Below are positions 8,504-16,570 of a DNA stretch of 64,000 bases, in pieces. The notes under the pieces were generated by a model. It saw nothing but the letters and a program-made list of their open reading frames with translations, did no database searches and was not told where the DNA came from. A program made the translations under genes and the position numbers. Every line of letters begins with the position of its first letter. Positions within the stretch are counted from its first letter, which is position 1. Origin of the DNA: Xenophilus aerolatus (lineage in GTDB: Bacteria > Pseudomonadota > Gammaproteobacteria > Burkholderiales > Burkholderiaceae_C); the NCBI GenBank assembly GCA_030418545.1, contig QAIB01000010.1, positions 62,001 through 126,000 of the forward strand, written 5' to 3'.

Positions 8504-9801
8504 CTTTTGGTGTCTTTCACAACGTTCATTAAGCTGAGTATAAGGCCTAGCGTAATGACTGGATACACAAACTTCATTCCGATAAACATTATCAAGGTCG
8601 GTGGGAGCGCTACGCACCCGGCGGTATAGACGGCACTAGCGAAAAGAATGGGCAATGTGGCAGTGCGCGTGCGGCCGAGTCCCAGAAGGCAGTAATAAGC
8701 AGGCACATTCATCGACAACACAAGAAATGCAAGTGTTAGGTACCGTGCGGTGCTCAGGTTATTTGTCGCAAAGTCGCTGGAAATCCACGCCGCCATTAAA
8801 GGCTCCAAGAAGATCAGCAATATTGCTGAAGGAATCCCGGCTAGTAGTGTCGCGATCCCAAGTGGCGCCCACAGCGTGAGATCCTGACCCTTTTCCCTGA
8901 ATGCAGCGGCCCACCCTATCAATGGCTGTCCTATAGCCGCCACGATTGAGTGAGGCGCTTGCGCAATTTGCAGGCAAGTCGCGTAAACCACCAATAATTG
9001 CGCTCCAAGATAAGCGCCCACCAGCCACCGGTCAATTGCATTGAACATTAGTGCGCCGACAAGGCTTAGCCAAATCCAATGCCCTGACGTTCGTAATTCT
9101 CCGCGAACCCTGTCAGCGATTGCGGTTGTATGCGCGGAATCAATGGGTTTAGAATGACCAGACGGATTCAATGCAATCCATTTGAAAACGCCTTTCGCAA
9201 GCGTCATTGAAATCGCCAAAGCGATAGGCAATGCAGCAGCGCCGCCCGCAGGGACGACCGCATACGTTAGCCCAAAGAAGGCAGCTCGAGTCGATCCCTC
9301 GAGCAACGCGGGCAGGTCAAAGCGGCCTCTAGCCTTTAGCGCTAAAGATAATCCATTGTCGATTTCGGTCACACCAGACCAAATGAACATTGCGATCGCG
9401 ACCGTAAACAGATCAAGCGGAAGTTCGTTGTCTAACGAATGAGGTCTCCAACCTGAAGCTATGGCCGCGAGAGCCACGGGTATTAGGCAAGTGATGGTCA
9501 AGATTGTCTGTCTTACAAACAGTAACAGGGCTTTCCTCGTGGCGCTACGTTCGCCGGCGGCCTCAGCTCTAGCTAGCACAGGAAACAGCGCTTGGCCCAT
9601 ACCCCACGACATCGCTGCCGAAGCAACCAATGCGGTCTGCGCGATCACCCATAAGCTGAACTCTTGAGGGTCCAAACGCCTTAACAGTAAGGGAGTGATT
9701 GCGGCTTGGCCGCCGATTGTGCAGATCAGTTCCAGAACTGACCAAAGTGCGCGGTGAAAGTGTGGGCTCATCCGAAACACCCGATCCGCCAAGACACTCA
9801 T
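8500..9801 (-). CDS. Polysaccharide flippase-like membrane protein
   Basis: This 433-residue multi-pass protein with about 12 hydrophobic segments resembles Wzx/RfbX oligosaccharide flippases of the MOP superfamily. The first third shows the typical helix arrangement (ITPLLLRRLDPQEFSLWVI, then MSWGMGQALFPVLARAEA). It would move lipid-linked glycans across the inner membrane. It overlaps the downstream methyltransferase by 4 bases and is preceded by 132 bases of non-coding sequence. GC content is clearly below the window average, which suggests horizontal acquisition. There is no polymerase gene (wzy) that I can recognise nearby. Confidence 0.8.
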   Translation of the reverse strand: MSVLADRVFRMSPHFHRALWSVLELICTIGGQAAITPLLLRRLDPQEFSLWVIAQTALVASAAMSWGMGQALFPVLARAEAAGERSATRKALLLFVRQTILTITCLIPVALAAIASGWRPHSLDNELPLDLFTVAIAMFIWSGVTEIDNGLSLALKARGRFDLPALLEGSTRAAFFGLTYAVVPAGGAAALPIALAISMTLAKGVFKWIALNPSGHSKPIDSAHTTAIADRVRGELRTSGHWIWLSLVGALMFNAIDRWLVGAYLGAQLLVVYATCLQIAQAPHSIVAAIGQPLIGWAAAFREKGQDLTLWAPLGIATLLAGIPSAILLIFLEPLMAAWISSDFATNNLSTARYLTLAFLVLSMNVPAYYCLLGLGRTRTATLPILFASAVYTAGCVALPPTLIMFIGMKFVYPVITLGLILSLMNVVKDTKR

Positions 9802-9933
9802 TCACACGAAGCCAAAGTAGTCCGCGCCGGACTCGTACGAATGGACGGCGGCAAGCGCGCAGCATAATTAAAGCGATTCAATGTAATCACAACTCTCGCC
9901 AACGAAAGATAGACACCGGTGTGGCTCTGCCAT

Positions 9934-10668
9934 CTAAGAGGGCGGGTAGCGGCGGAATATTCCGTCGACCTGTAGTAACCTGCCGGTTTGAGCATTGCCA
10001 AAATTGTTCTCCAAACCGACCAAACAGTATCCTTGTTCAATAAGGTTTGTGCATATTTCATTGAATAATGGTTGTCCGTTATATAGAGGGGTCAATGACA
10101 TCTCCAATTGGATTGTGTCAATCAGGCTCAGGCTTTTTTTGGCGCCGCGCAATACTTGGGTTTCGTACCCTTGAGTATCTATTTTCATATATATGCTTTG
10201 TGCTTCCACGCATAGCTGTTCAAAAATGTCGTCCAATGTTTCTACGTGAACCGTCTCTGATCCAATATACTTGGATTGTGGTGCGGCTTCCAAGTGTGAA
10301 CCCAGCATCTCCAAGAGTGAGCTACTCTCCGAATTTGATGCAATATTAATCCTATGGATGCCGCGCTGCTCGCCAAGCGCCCAATTAAAGATTTTCCAAT
10401 TTTGATCGTGCCGAGATGTTATTTCTAATTGCCGAAATGCTGTACTTAGTGGCTCAAACGAGATGATCCGGCCGCGGTATCCAAACATCCGGCGGAGTTC
10501 GACACCGAACTGCCCCCTATTTGCGCCGATGTCTAAAACTGTATCAATAGAACTGATCTCCATTAGGCGTTGCCGACGTGCTACCGGATGTTCGCCAGCA
10601 TTATATGGAACGACGTCGACGCCGAATCGCCGCGTCATTGATTGGATAGCTCTCAACATTCCCATGCC
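9934..10668 (-). CDS. FkbM family methyltransferase
   Basis: This is a 244-residue protein with the FkbM signature. VLDIGANRGQFG binds SAM near residue 47 and YMKIDTQGYETQVLRGA is the second conserved block. FkbM enzymes methylate hydroxyl groups of sugars and polyketides; in a glycan cluster O-methylation of a sugar is the likely role. The ATG at 10668 is preferred because GGAAC precedes it; an upstream TTG at 10704 is in frame but weaker. The composition is strongly AT-biased relative to the window. It is divergent from the glycosyltransferase at 10804. Confidence 0.82.
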   Translation of the reverse strand, partial: GMGMLRAIQSMTRRFGVDVVPYNAGEHPVARRQRLMEISSIDTVLDIGANRGQFGVELRRMFGYRGRIISFEPLSTAFRQLEITSRHDQNWKIFNWALGEQRGIHRINIASNSESSSLLEMLGSHLEAAPQSKYIGSETVHVETLDDIFEQLCVEAQSIYMKIDTQGYETQVLRGAKKSLSLIDTIQLEMSLTPLYNGQPLFNEICTNLIEQGYCLVGLENNFGNAQTGRLLQVDGIFRRYPPS

Positions 10669-10803
10669 TATGTTCCGGTTAAATAAGATAGCGCAGATCC
10701 CCAAGCCCTTGGCTCATTGCGAAGCGGACACCTTTTATATTGCACTTTTGACGTGCCTGTAGAAATTCGTAGATAATCGAAGTTAAAAATAGCGATTTGA
10801 TAT

Positions 10804-11544
10804 ATGCTCACACTTGATGGCAATGACGACGACGAACAGTATTGCTGCACAATCATGATTGTGATTGTCTGTCGAAATGCGCGCACTCTTCTTGAGAGGA
10901 CGTTGTCAGACATTCAAGCGCTCGGTGATCCCCGTGTTCAGATAATTGTCATTGATGGAGACTCTAGCGACGGTACTTTTATGGTGCTTGATTGCTGGCG
11001 CGATGCGCTATTTCACTGCGCCAGTGAGCCAGACAAAGGCATATACGATGCAATGAACAAGGGGTGGCAAGCAGCTCCAGAGAATTCATACATCCTTTTT
11101 TTGGGTGCTGGCGACAGGGTTCTCTCACTTCCCACGACAGCTGATATGATTGATAATCGCGGCCGCCCCATACCCGTCATCATCGGTGATTGCATGGTGG
11201 GCAACAAATTATTTGTTTCGCGGTGGGACTCAGGTATGCGCTTTCGCAATACGGCACACCATCAATCACTGTTGATCCATAAGTCGTCATACCGGTATCC
11301 GCCATTCGACGAAACTTTGAAAATATTCGCCGACTGGGACTTTAATCTGCGGCTGCTCCACGCGGGGATGCGGGCCAAGCGGGTCGAGAGATTTCGATCG
11401 TTTGCTGAACCTGATGGCGTCAGTGCGCGCCCTGATCTTGACGAGGTTAGACGTGTGGCGCAACGCCACGGGGGCGCTTGGGCTGGGTGGGTGGCTTGGG
11501 CTCGGTATCGAGCATTTCTTGCATGGCGGCGGGTGCATCGGTAA
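10804..11544 (+). CDS. Family 2 glycosyltransferase
   Basis: This 246-residue cytoplasmic or membrane-associated GT-A enzyme shows the family start TIMIVIVCRNARTLL, the DGDSSDGT nucleotide-sugar loop and SEPDKGIYDAMNKG, typical of WcaA/WcaE-like glycosyltransferases. The first ~17 residues are a loose extension; an internal ATG at 10855 is also possible. It is the only plus-strand gene between 7.6 and 16.3 kb. It is AT-rich at the 5' end and becomes GC-rich towards the 3' end, so composition changes inside or near it. The sugar donor is unknown. Confidence 0.82.
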   Translation: MLTLDGNDDDEQYCCTIMIVIVCRNARTLLERTLSDIQALGDPRVQIIVIDGDSSDGTFMVLDCWRDALFHCASEPDKGIYDAMNKGWQAAPENSYILFLGAGDRVLSLPTTADMIDNRGRPIPVIIGDCMVGNKLFVSRWDSGMRFRNTAHHQSLLIHKSSYRYPPFDETLKIFADWDFNLRLLHAGMRAKRVERFRSFAEPDGVSARPDLDEVRRVAQRHGGAWAGWVAWARYRAFLAWRRVHR

Positions 11545-11591
11545 CCGGCAGCAGAAGTGGCATCAATCGCATGCGGATCCATCATGCTTTT

Positions 11592-12566
11592 TCAGAGCGT
11601 GCGGCCGCTCTGCCGCCGCACCCCAAGTTTGTGCAGTGTGAGCAGCAGGCGCAGAGGCAGCTCGTGTACCACCTTTTGCCGCGAGCGCCGTATGCTGAAG
11701 ATCACGCGCCAACGTGGAGTGACCCCTCGGTTTTCGATGCCAAACTGTGCAAGCACGACATCGCGTGTGGACGTGGGCAGCGACTCTTCGTAACACCGCA
11801 GTAGTGCCTGCACTTGGCCAAGAAGAATGCCAATCCAGTCATGGCGCAGCAGAAATGACGCCATGCGCAATTGCCGGCCGATCCACCCGGCGCCATGTCC
11901 AATGACGTTGCCGCTATGTTGCCGATATAACAGCGTCGGCTTGTCGTCGTACACCACCGTCCCAAACGCGCTCAGAACAAGATACATCCACCAATCGTGA
12001 AAGTGCACCCCGGCCGGGACGCCCGCTTGCTGCAATAGGTCAATCGCGGGTCGGTTGATTGCTGCTGTACAACCCGTGACGATGTTTTCCATCAGCGCGT
12101 TGGCGAGCGTTGGAGGGCGCGGCCACGGCGGTGTTGGGTGCAGCGGTCGCAAATCTGCGTCTGCCAGCATCTGGGCGCTGGCATAGAGGGCTGCCCGATC
12201 CCTGAGGTTTCTCAAATGGAGCCAGGCTCGTTCGATCTTGCCGGGTAGCCAGACGTCGTCCTGGTCCGAAAACATCACCATGTCAGTGTGTGGAGGGACG
12301 AGCATCAGCAATGTCAGGAAGCTCGGCCCAAAACCGAGATTGCTTCCGCGATGCAAAGTAACGCGGTGGTCTTCGACTGCGGCCACTTCATCTGCGGTCC
12401 GATCGTGCGACCCGTCGTCACGGACGATGATTCGGCCAGCCTGGGGCAATTGTGCGAGGATGGACTCGAGTTGTTGGCGCACATAACGTTCGCCCTGGTA
12501 GGTCGACATCAGGACGACGACTTGGGGCGTAGCACCCTCGCTTCGCACTGCGCTCTCGCCTTTCAT
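11592..12566 (-). CDS. Rhamnosyltransferase-like family 2 glycosyltransferase
   Basis: This 324-residue GT2 has VVVLMSTYQGERYVRQQLESIL at the N-terminus, the RDDGSHDRT donor loop and FSDQDDVWLPGKIE. The last motif is typical of bacterial dTDP-rhamnosyltransferases (WbbL/RgpB type). It follows the polyprenyl-phosphate glycosyltransferase gene by 14 bp on the same strand, suggesting co-transcription, and converges with the plus-strand GT2. Donor specificity is inferred from the motif only; no rml genes are in the window. Confidence 0.82.
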   Translation of the reverse strand: MKGESAVRSEGATPQVVVLMSTYQGERYVRQQLESILAQLPQAGRIIVRDDGSHDRTADEVAAVEDHRVTLHRGSNLGFGPSFLTLLMLVPPHTDMVMFSDQDDVWLPGKIERAWLHLRNLRDRAALYASAQMLADADLRPLHPTPPWPRPPTLANALMENIVTGCTAAINRPAIDLLQQAGVPAGVHFHDWWMYLVLSAFGTVVYDDKPTLLYRQHSGNVIGHGAGWIGRQLRMASFLLRHDWIGILLGQVQALLRCYEESLPTSTRDVVLAQFGIENRGVTPRWRVIFSIRRSRQKVVHELPLRLLLTLHKLGVRRQSGRTL

Positions 12567-12580
12567 ATGGTGGAGAGGCG

Positions 12581-13759
12581 CTAAGAGCGCGGGCGCGATT
12601 CAAAGGCGCCACGCAACGCCGCGAAAAACACCGAAGCCAACACTGATTGGGTGCCGATCAGTAGTAGCGCCACGCCGGGGATGATCTGTCGCATCGCGGT
12701 TTCAGGGTCGAGTGCTCCGAAGCCCGAGTAGCCCCATTGCCAAGTGAGGCTGGCGCACAGCGCGAATCCGATGAGCGCTGCCACCGCTCCTCCTAACGGC
12801 AGCCAAGCGCTCCGAGCCACGCGCAGGGCCCATCGCTCGCGCGGATGTGGGGTGTTGAGTTGCGCGAATTGGCGGGCAAGCACTGCGCCCATGGAGAACA
12901 GCATCGTTTGATAGCCTAGCACCATGCCGGCGGCAGCAAACAACTGCGTGTGGATGCCTATGGGCCATCGGCCCCAAGTGCTCGGGTGAAGCTGGGCAAG
13001 CGCGAGTTGCATCACACCAAGGAGCGCCAATGCCGCGCCTGGGTATAAAAACAGCCAGCGCGGCGTAAACAGAAGTAGAAACCGGAGATGTCGCCAGCCG
13101 TCCCTCCAAGTGCGCAAATGGGGCGGGCGATCACGACCGTCCGGCGAAAGGGTTGTAGGTACCTCGGTGACACGCAATTCACTCAAGGCTGCCTTCACTA
13201 CCATTTCGCTAGCGAACTCCATCCCCTCGCATTGAAGCCTCAAGTTAAGGATCGCTTGCCGATCAAAGCCTCGCAGCCCGCAATGAAAGTCGCGAATACG
13301 AGACTTGAAGAATAGGCGCCCAAGAAAGCTGAGTACAGGGTTGCCCAGATAGCGATGCAGAGGTGGCATTGCACCAGGCTTGATGCCTCCGCGAAAGCGA
13401 TTACCCATTACAAGGTGGTGTCCGCAGCGCAACTCGGTAACGAACGTTGAAAGCGCGCTGAAGTCGTAGCTGCTATCGGCATCACCCATGACGATGTAGC
13501 GGCCTCGCGCCTCGGCTATCCCTGCCATGAGTGCGGCGCCGTAGCCGCGGACGGCCACATCGATAACTCGAGCGCCTTGAGCAAACGCAACTGACCGCGA
13601 TCCGTCAACCGAACCATTATCAGCTATCAGTATTTCGCCGCATATATGGTTTTGCACGAGAAATTCCCGCGCTTTCGCAATACATGACGGTAGAGTCCGC
13701 ACCTCGTTGAGGCAGGGCATCAGGATGGTCAACTCGATTTCGGCAGACTCCGAATTCAT
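12581..13759 (-). CDS. Polyprenyl-phosphate glycosyltransferase-like GT2 with membrane tail
   Basis: This 392-residue protein has an N-terminal DPM/ArnC-like GT2 domain (ILMPCLNEVRTLP, ADNGSVDGS, MGDADSSYDF, FHCGLRGFDR) and a C-terminal half with about four hydrophobic helices. Such enzymes load a sugar onto polyprenyl phosphate for use by GT-C membrane transferases. The ATG at 13759 lies 13 bases after the stop of the GT-C-like gene and has an AGAAG upstream. The pairing with that gene is the main functional clue: a lipid-linked sugar donor made here and used by the neighbour. Confidence 0.82.
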   Translation of the reverse strand: MNSESAEIELTILMPCLNEVRTLPSCIAKAREFLVQNHICGEILIADNGSVDGSRSVAFAQGARVIDVAVRGYGAALMAGIAEARGRYIVMGDADSSYDFSALSTFVTELRCGHHLVMGNRFRGGIKPGAMPPLHRYLGNPVLSFLGRLFFKSRIRDFHCGLRGFDRQAILNLRLQCEGMEFASEMVVKAALSELRVTEVPTTLSPDGRDRPPHLRTWRDGWRHLRFLLLFTPRWLFLYPGAALALLGVMQLALAQLHPSTWGRWPIGIHTQLFAAAGMVLGYQTMLFSMGAVLARQFAQLNTPHPRERWALRVARSAWLPLGGAVAALIGFALCASLTWQWGYSGFGALDPETAMRQIIPGVALLLIGTQSVLASVFFAALRGAFESRPRS

Positions 13760-13772
13760 CAAGCTTCTAGGA

Positions 13773-15812
13773 TTAGTGGTCCACTCTTTCCACATAGTAG
13801 CGCCCTTTCGATCGCCAACACCTCAGTTTGGGCGGCGAAGTCAACCATTCCTCGGCACTGCCCAGCCCGGCGATATCACCTCCGCCCCGGAACAAATCGG
13901 TGAAACGCACCCACCCGTCGTCGTTGACCCACGCCGCGGTGTCCGCGTAGTTGCGGCGCCATATGGAACCGCTGCGCACGCTCGAATTTGATTGAGAAGG
14001 CAGTAGCCCGTCACAGGCGTCTTCGACGCGATTTAGGACCTCGTCGGCCAAACGCTTGCCAGCAAGTTCGCCGCCATCAATACCGCTCCCGCGTATGACC
14101 CGGCAAGTGTAGACGTGTACTTGATCTCGGGCGCCGTCCTGAGACTTCGAGTAGTTGATGACGCCGGGGTCACCTCGATATTGCAAATAGGCACAATCGC
14201 TTGTGTCCACTTGCAAGCCGAATCGCCTTAATGGGAAGTCGAAAGTGGATACTGCTGGAGCAACAGGCTGTCCATCGGGCGCCAATGCTTTTACCAGCGT
14301 CAACATGCGCACATTGGGGGAGTGTTCGGCAATCAAGTGGCTTAGACGTTGTCCGTACTGACTTTTAGGGTCGACGTCGGGAGCTAGCCCGGCAAATGCC
14401 GATCCTGCCGCAAGATGAGGAAACAAAAGGGATTGCGACTGTGAATCTAATAATAAATAAAGAAATGGCTTTTTCTGTAGCTCGATCGGAACTTTCGTTT
14501 GAATCCATGGGCCATCCCAGGGCTGAGCGCCCCACCTAAAGTCCGCGGCGGTCGCCAAAAATAGCACTTGAACTGCAAGTGCGGCGCCCAGCACCCACCT
14601 GACTGCAATAGGCTTGAAGGAAAGTGAAAACTGCACGCCGGCGGCAAACACGACCGAGGTTATGCACGCTAGGGGCAAGGCGTACCGGCTGTTACCGCTG
14701 ATCCAAATCCATAAGGTCCACGACACCGATAGTGAAAGCGCCAAATAGGTCAGAGCTCTCACGCTCGTGTTTGAATTCTGAGGCTGTGGGATCGGGTACT
14801 TACGCGATCTCAATGCGTGGATCAGGCATAAGAATGGAACTATAAGAATTGCCAAATAACGGGCGTCGGCGGCCATTGTTTCCGTATGGATTTTGCGGCC
14901 GGCAGTGGCGATGTCGACAGGCTTGAGCAGCGCTTCAGTAAGAGATGAGGGAAGAAACCTGGGGTCACGTATCGAGTTGAGGGTGTTTATGAGTCTGGCA
15001 GCAAAAGACATATCCCGCTGAGCGGTCGCGGCAGCGCCAAGGTTTGGTTGCGGGTTAAAAAATCCGTCGAACATAGGGAAAAACGGGTTTCTAAACTCCT
15101 TCCAAAGGGCCCACGCCCATGGACCCCCAATCAACAACATGGCTGCGATAACCGATGTCGCGAAAATCAACAGAATTTTTGCGCGGTTACGCACACCGGC
15201 CACGCAGCCGACCACCATAGGAAGGGCCGGGACAAGCGCGAAAATGAGGTTGGTCAGCTTGAGTGCGGCAGCTGCACCGAGAAGGCAGCCTGCTGCAGCC
15301 ACCTTCCATGGCGCCTGTCCGAAAAACGCGCTGGCCAATGCAACATATCCTCCCATGGCCAACGCTCCCGTGGTCACGTCGTTGAATGAGGATCCGAGCT
15401 CTTGCAACAAGACAGGGTTCGCAAAGGCGAATGCTGCGGCTCCCCAAGCCGCAAGCGCAGAAGTGCTCCCGTCGGATCGACGGCTCACTGCACGGGCTAG
15501 CTCCCACGTCATCCACAGGATGACGACATGCATGCATGCGAATACTGCAGCTACAGCAAGAGATGGCCAAGCTGCTTGCGCCATCAAATATAGAGGCACA
15601 TATGAGTAGGGAGTGAGATACGCTTGGCCGCCGGCGGCGAAATAGTCAACGCCTAAGCGATCATTGAATACGCTATAGCCAGCATAAAGGTGATAGTGCA
15701 CCGTATCCCATGGCAGATCCTTGCCAGCAAACCAAACCCACGCAAATACGGCAATAAGACTTAGCGTATAAAAGCTATTCCGCTGAATCATAGCGCCGCG
15801 TTCAGCAGTCAT
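13773..15812 (-). CDS. Putative GT-C type membrane glycosyltransferase (pilin modification candidate)
   Basis: This is a 679-residue protein with roughly 10-12 transmembrane helices in its first 440 residues and a large C-terminal soluble domain of about 230 residues. After the first helix comes GKDLPWDTVHYHLYAGY, resembling the acidic/histidine first periplasmic loop of GT-C enzymes that use polyprenyl-phosphate sugars. It begins 90 bp after the pilA stop on the same strand and is followed by a DPM-like GT2. In Pseudomonas, glycosyltransferases encoded directly downstream of pilA (TfpO, TfpW) glycosylate the pilin; by position this is a TfpW-like candidate. Sequence kinship to TfpW is not established. 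A plain surface-glycan transferase is the alternative. Confidence 0.65.
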   Translation of the reverse strand: MTAERGAMIQRNSFYTLSLIAVFAWVWFAGKDLPWDTVHYHLYAGYSVFNDRLGVDYFAAGGQAYLTPYSYVPLYLMAQAAWPSLAVAAVFACMHVVILWMTWELARAVSRRSDGSTSALAAWGAAAFAFANPVLLQELGSSFNDVTTGALAMGGYVALASAFFGQAPWKVAAAGCLLGAAAALKLTNLIFALVPALPMVVGCVAGVRNRAKILLIFATSVIAAMLLIGGPWAWALWKEFRNPFFPMFDGFFNPQPNLGAAATAQRDMSFAARLINTLNSIRDPRFLPSSLTEALLKPVDIATAGRKIHTETMAADARYLAILIVPFLCLIHALRSRKYPIPQPQNSNTSVRALTYLALSLSVSWTLWIWISGNSRYALPLACITSVVFAAGVQFSLSFKPIAVRWVLGAALAVQVLFLATAADFRWGAQPWDGPWIQTKVPIELQKKPFLYLLLDSQSQSLLFPHLAAGSAFAGLAPDVDPKSQYGQRLSHLIAEHSPNVRMLTLVKALAPDGQPVAPAVSTFDFPLRRFGLQVDTSDCAYLQYRGDPGVINYSKSQDGARDQVHVYTCRVIRGSGIDGGELAGKRLADEVLNRVEDACDGLLPSQSNSSVRSGSIWRRNYADTAAWVNDDGWVRFTDLFRGGGDIAGLGSAEEWLTSPPKLRCWRSKGRYYVERVDH

Positions 15813-15841
15813 GCTTCTAGGACTTTCTTACTTTGGACGCA

Positions 15842-15866
15842 AAAGGCGGCCAGATGGCCGCCTTGA
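15842..15866 (-). terminator. Hairpin terminator between pilA and the GT-C gene
   Basis: A perfect 9-bp stem AAGGCGGCC (15843-15851) pairs with GGCCGCCTT (15856-15864) around a 4-base loop. On the minus strand it is followed by only a short T run. It lies in the 90-bp gap after pilA. The short T tract suggests partial termination, which would give abundant pilA mRNA and reduced read-through into the glycosyltransferase genes. Confidence 0.75.
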
Positions 15867-15902
15867 AAATATGGGTCCGTTTTCGCCTTTAATTTATTTG
15901 CA

Positions 15903-16346
15903 TCAGCCGCGGCACTCGGCGGGGACTAGCGACTTCTTGGCGATGGTTGTGGTGCAGACCCAAGTCAACTGACCCGAGGTGCCAACAACGGTCGGCGTCA
16001 GAACGATGTTGCCAGTCGCGCCGGGAACGGTAGAGGTGACAGTGACAACACCGGTTGCGTTGGTGATCGCCACATTGCTGACATACTTAGTGGCGCCAGG
16101 GAAGGAGTACCCGGAATTGGCGGCGGTCACCGATGCCAATGCACCGAACGAAGAAGCGGTTTCCGCAACCGCGAGCTTCGCAGGAGCCGACATTGCAACG
16201 ACTTCGCTAACCTTGGCGCGCGTTGTGTAGTCTTGATAGGCTGGCAGCGCAACGGCAGCCAAAATACCGATGATCGCCACAACGATCATCAATTCAATCA
16301 GGGTGAAACCCTTTTGCACATTACGTGCGATGGAACGACGGTTCAT
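15903..16346 (-). CDS. pilA: Type IV major pilin
   Basis: This 147-residue type IVa prepilin has a 13-residue positively charged leader ending in KG, cut by prepilin peptidase before [16 protein letters not shown]. Glu5 of the mature protein is present. The C-terminal disulfide pair is Cys131 and Cys145, followed by only RG, so there is no C-terminal serine of the TfpO-substrate kind. The globular part is Ser/Thr-rich ([12 protein letters not shown] and nearby), offering O-glycosylation sites. The ATG has AAGGAG upstream, and a sigma-54 promoter lies about 80 bp before it. Retraction ATPases pilT and pilU are encoded 1.5 kb away. Confidence 0.93.
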   Translation of the reverse strand: MNRRSIARNVQKGFTLIELMIVVAIIGILAAVALPAYQDYTTRAKVSEVVAMSAPAKLAVAETASSFGALASVTAANSGYSFPGATKYVSNVAITNATGVVTVTSTVPGATGNIVLTPTVVGTSGQLTWVCTTTIAKKSLVPAECRG

Positions 16347-16425
16347 TTGAACTAACTCCTTGAAGAAACGACAAGCCCTTGGGGTGGGTGATCCGTGACG
16401 GGTCACCGCCTCGGTGCCATCTCTT

Positions 16426-16441
16426 TGCAGTCCGCGTGCCA
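16426..16441 (-). promoter_or_regulatory. Sigma-54 promoter of pilA
   Basis: On the minus strand the sequence is TGGCACGCGGACTGCA, with the diagnostic GG and GC separated by exactly 10 bases and a near-consensus -24 box TGGCACG. The predicted start is near 16415, giving an untranslated leader of about 70 bases before the pilA ATG. pilA is RpoN/PilR-dependent in Pseudomonas and relatives, which supports the call. Confidence 0.82.
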
Positions 16442-16512
16442 GCCGCAATGCGCCGGTGAAAGTGTGATTTTGTATTCATCTGTAACGGCGATGGCGCCTT
16501 TGCCGCGCCAGC

Positions 16513-16533
16513 GTGTCACGTTTGGCGTGACAG
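16513..16533. promoter_or_regulatory. Dyad upstream of pilA, candidate PilR site
   Basis: A perfect inverted repeat TGTCACG (16514-16520) and CGTGACA (16526-16532) is separated by TTTGG. Each arm contains (C/G)TGTC, the short element reported for PilR binding upstream of Pseudomonas pilA. It lies about 100-120 bp upstream of the predicted transcription start, a usual place for a sigma-54 enhancer site. It could instead serve the divergent Sel1 gene. Confidence 0.5.
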
Positions 16534-16570
16534 CGCGTGCCAGAATCGCGTCATTCGACGTCCAGCGCGC

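Noticed and set aside
7601-16346. A complete O-antigen or capsule operon
   Set aside because: There is a flippase and glycosyltransferases, but I recognise no polymerase, chain-length regulator, initiating transferase or nucleotide-sugar synthesis genes, and strands are mixed.
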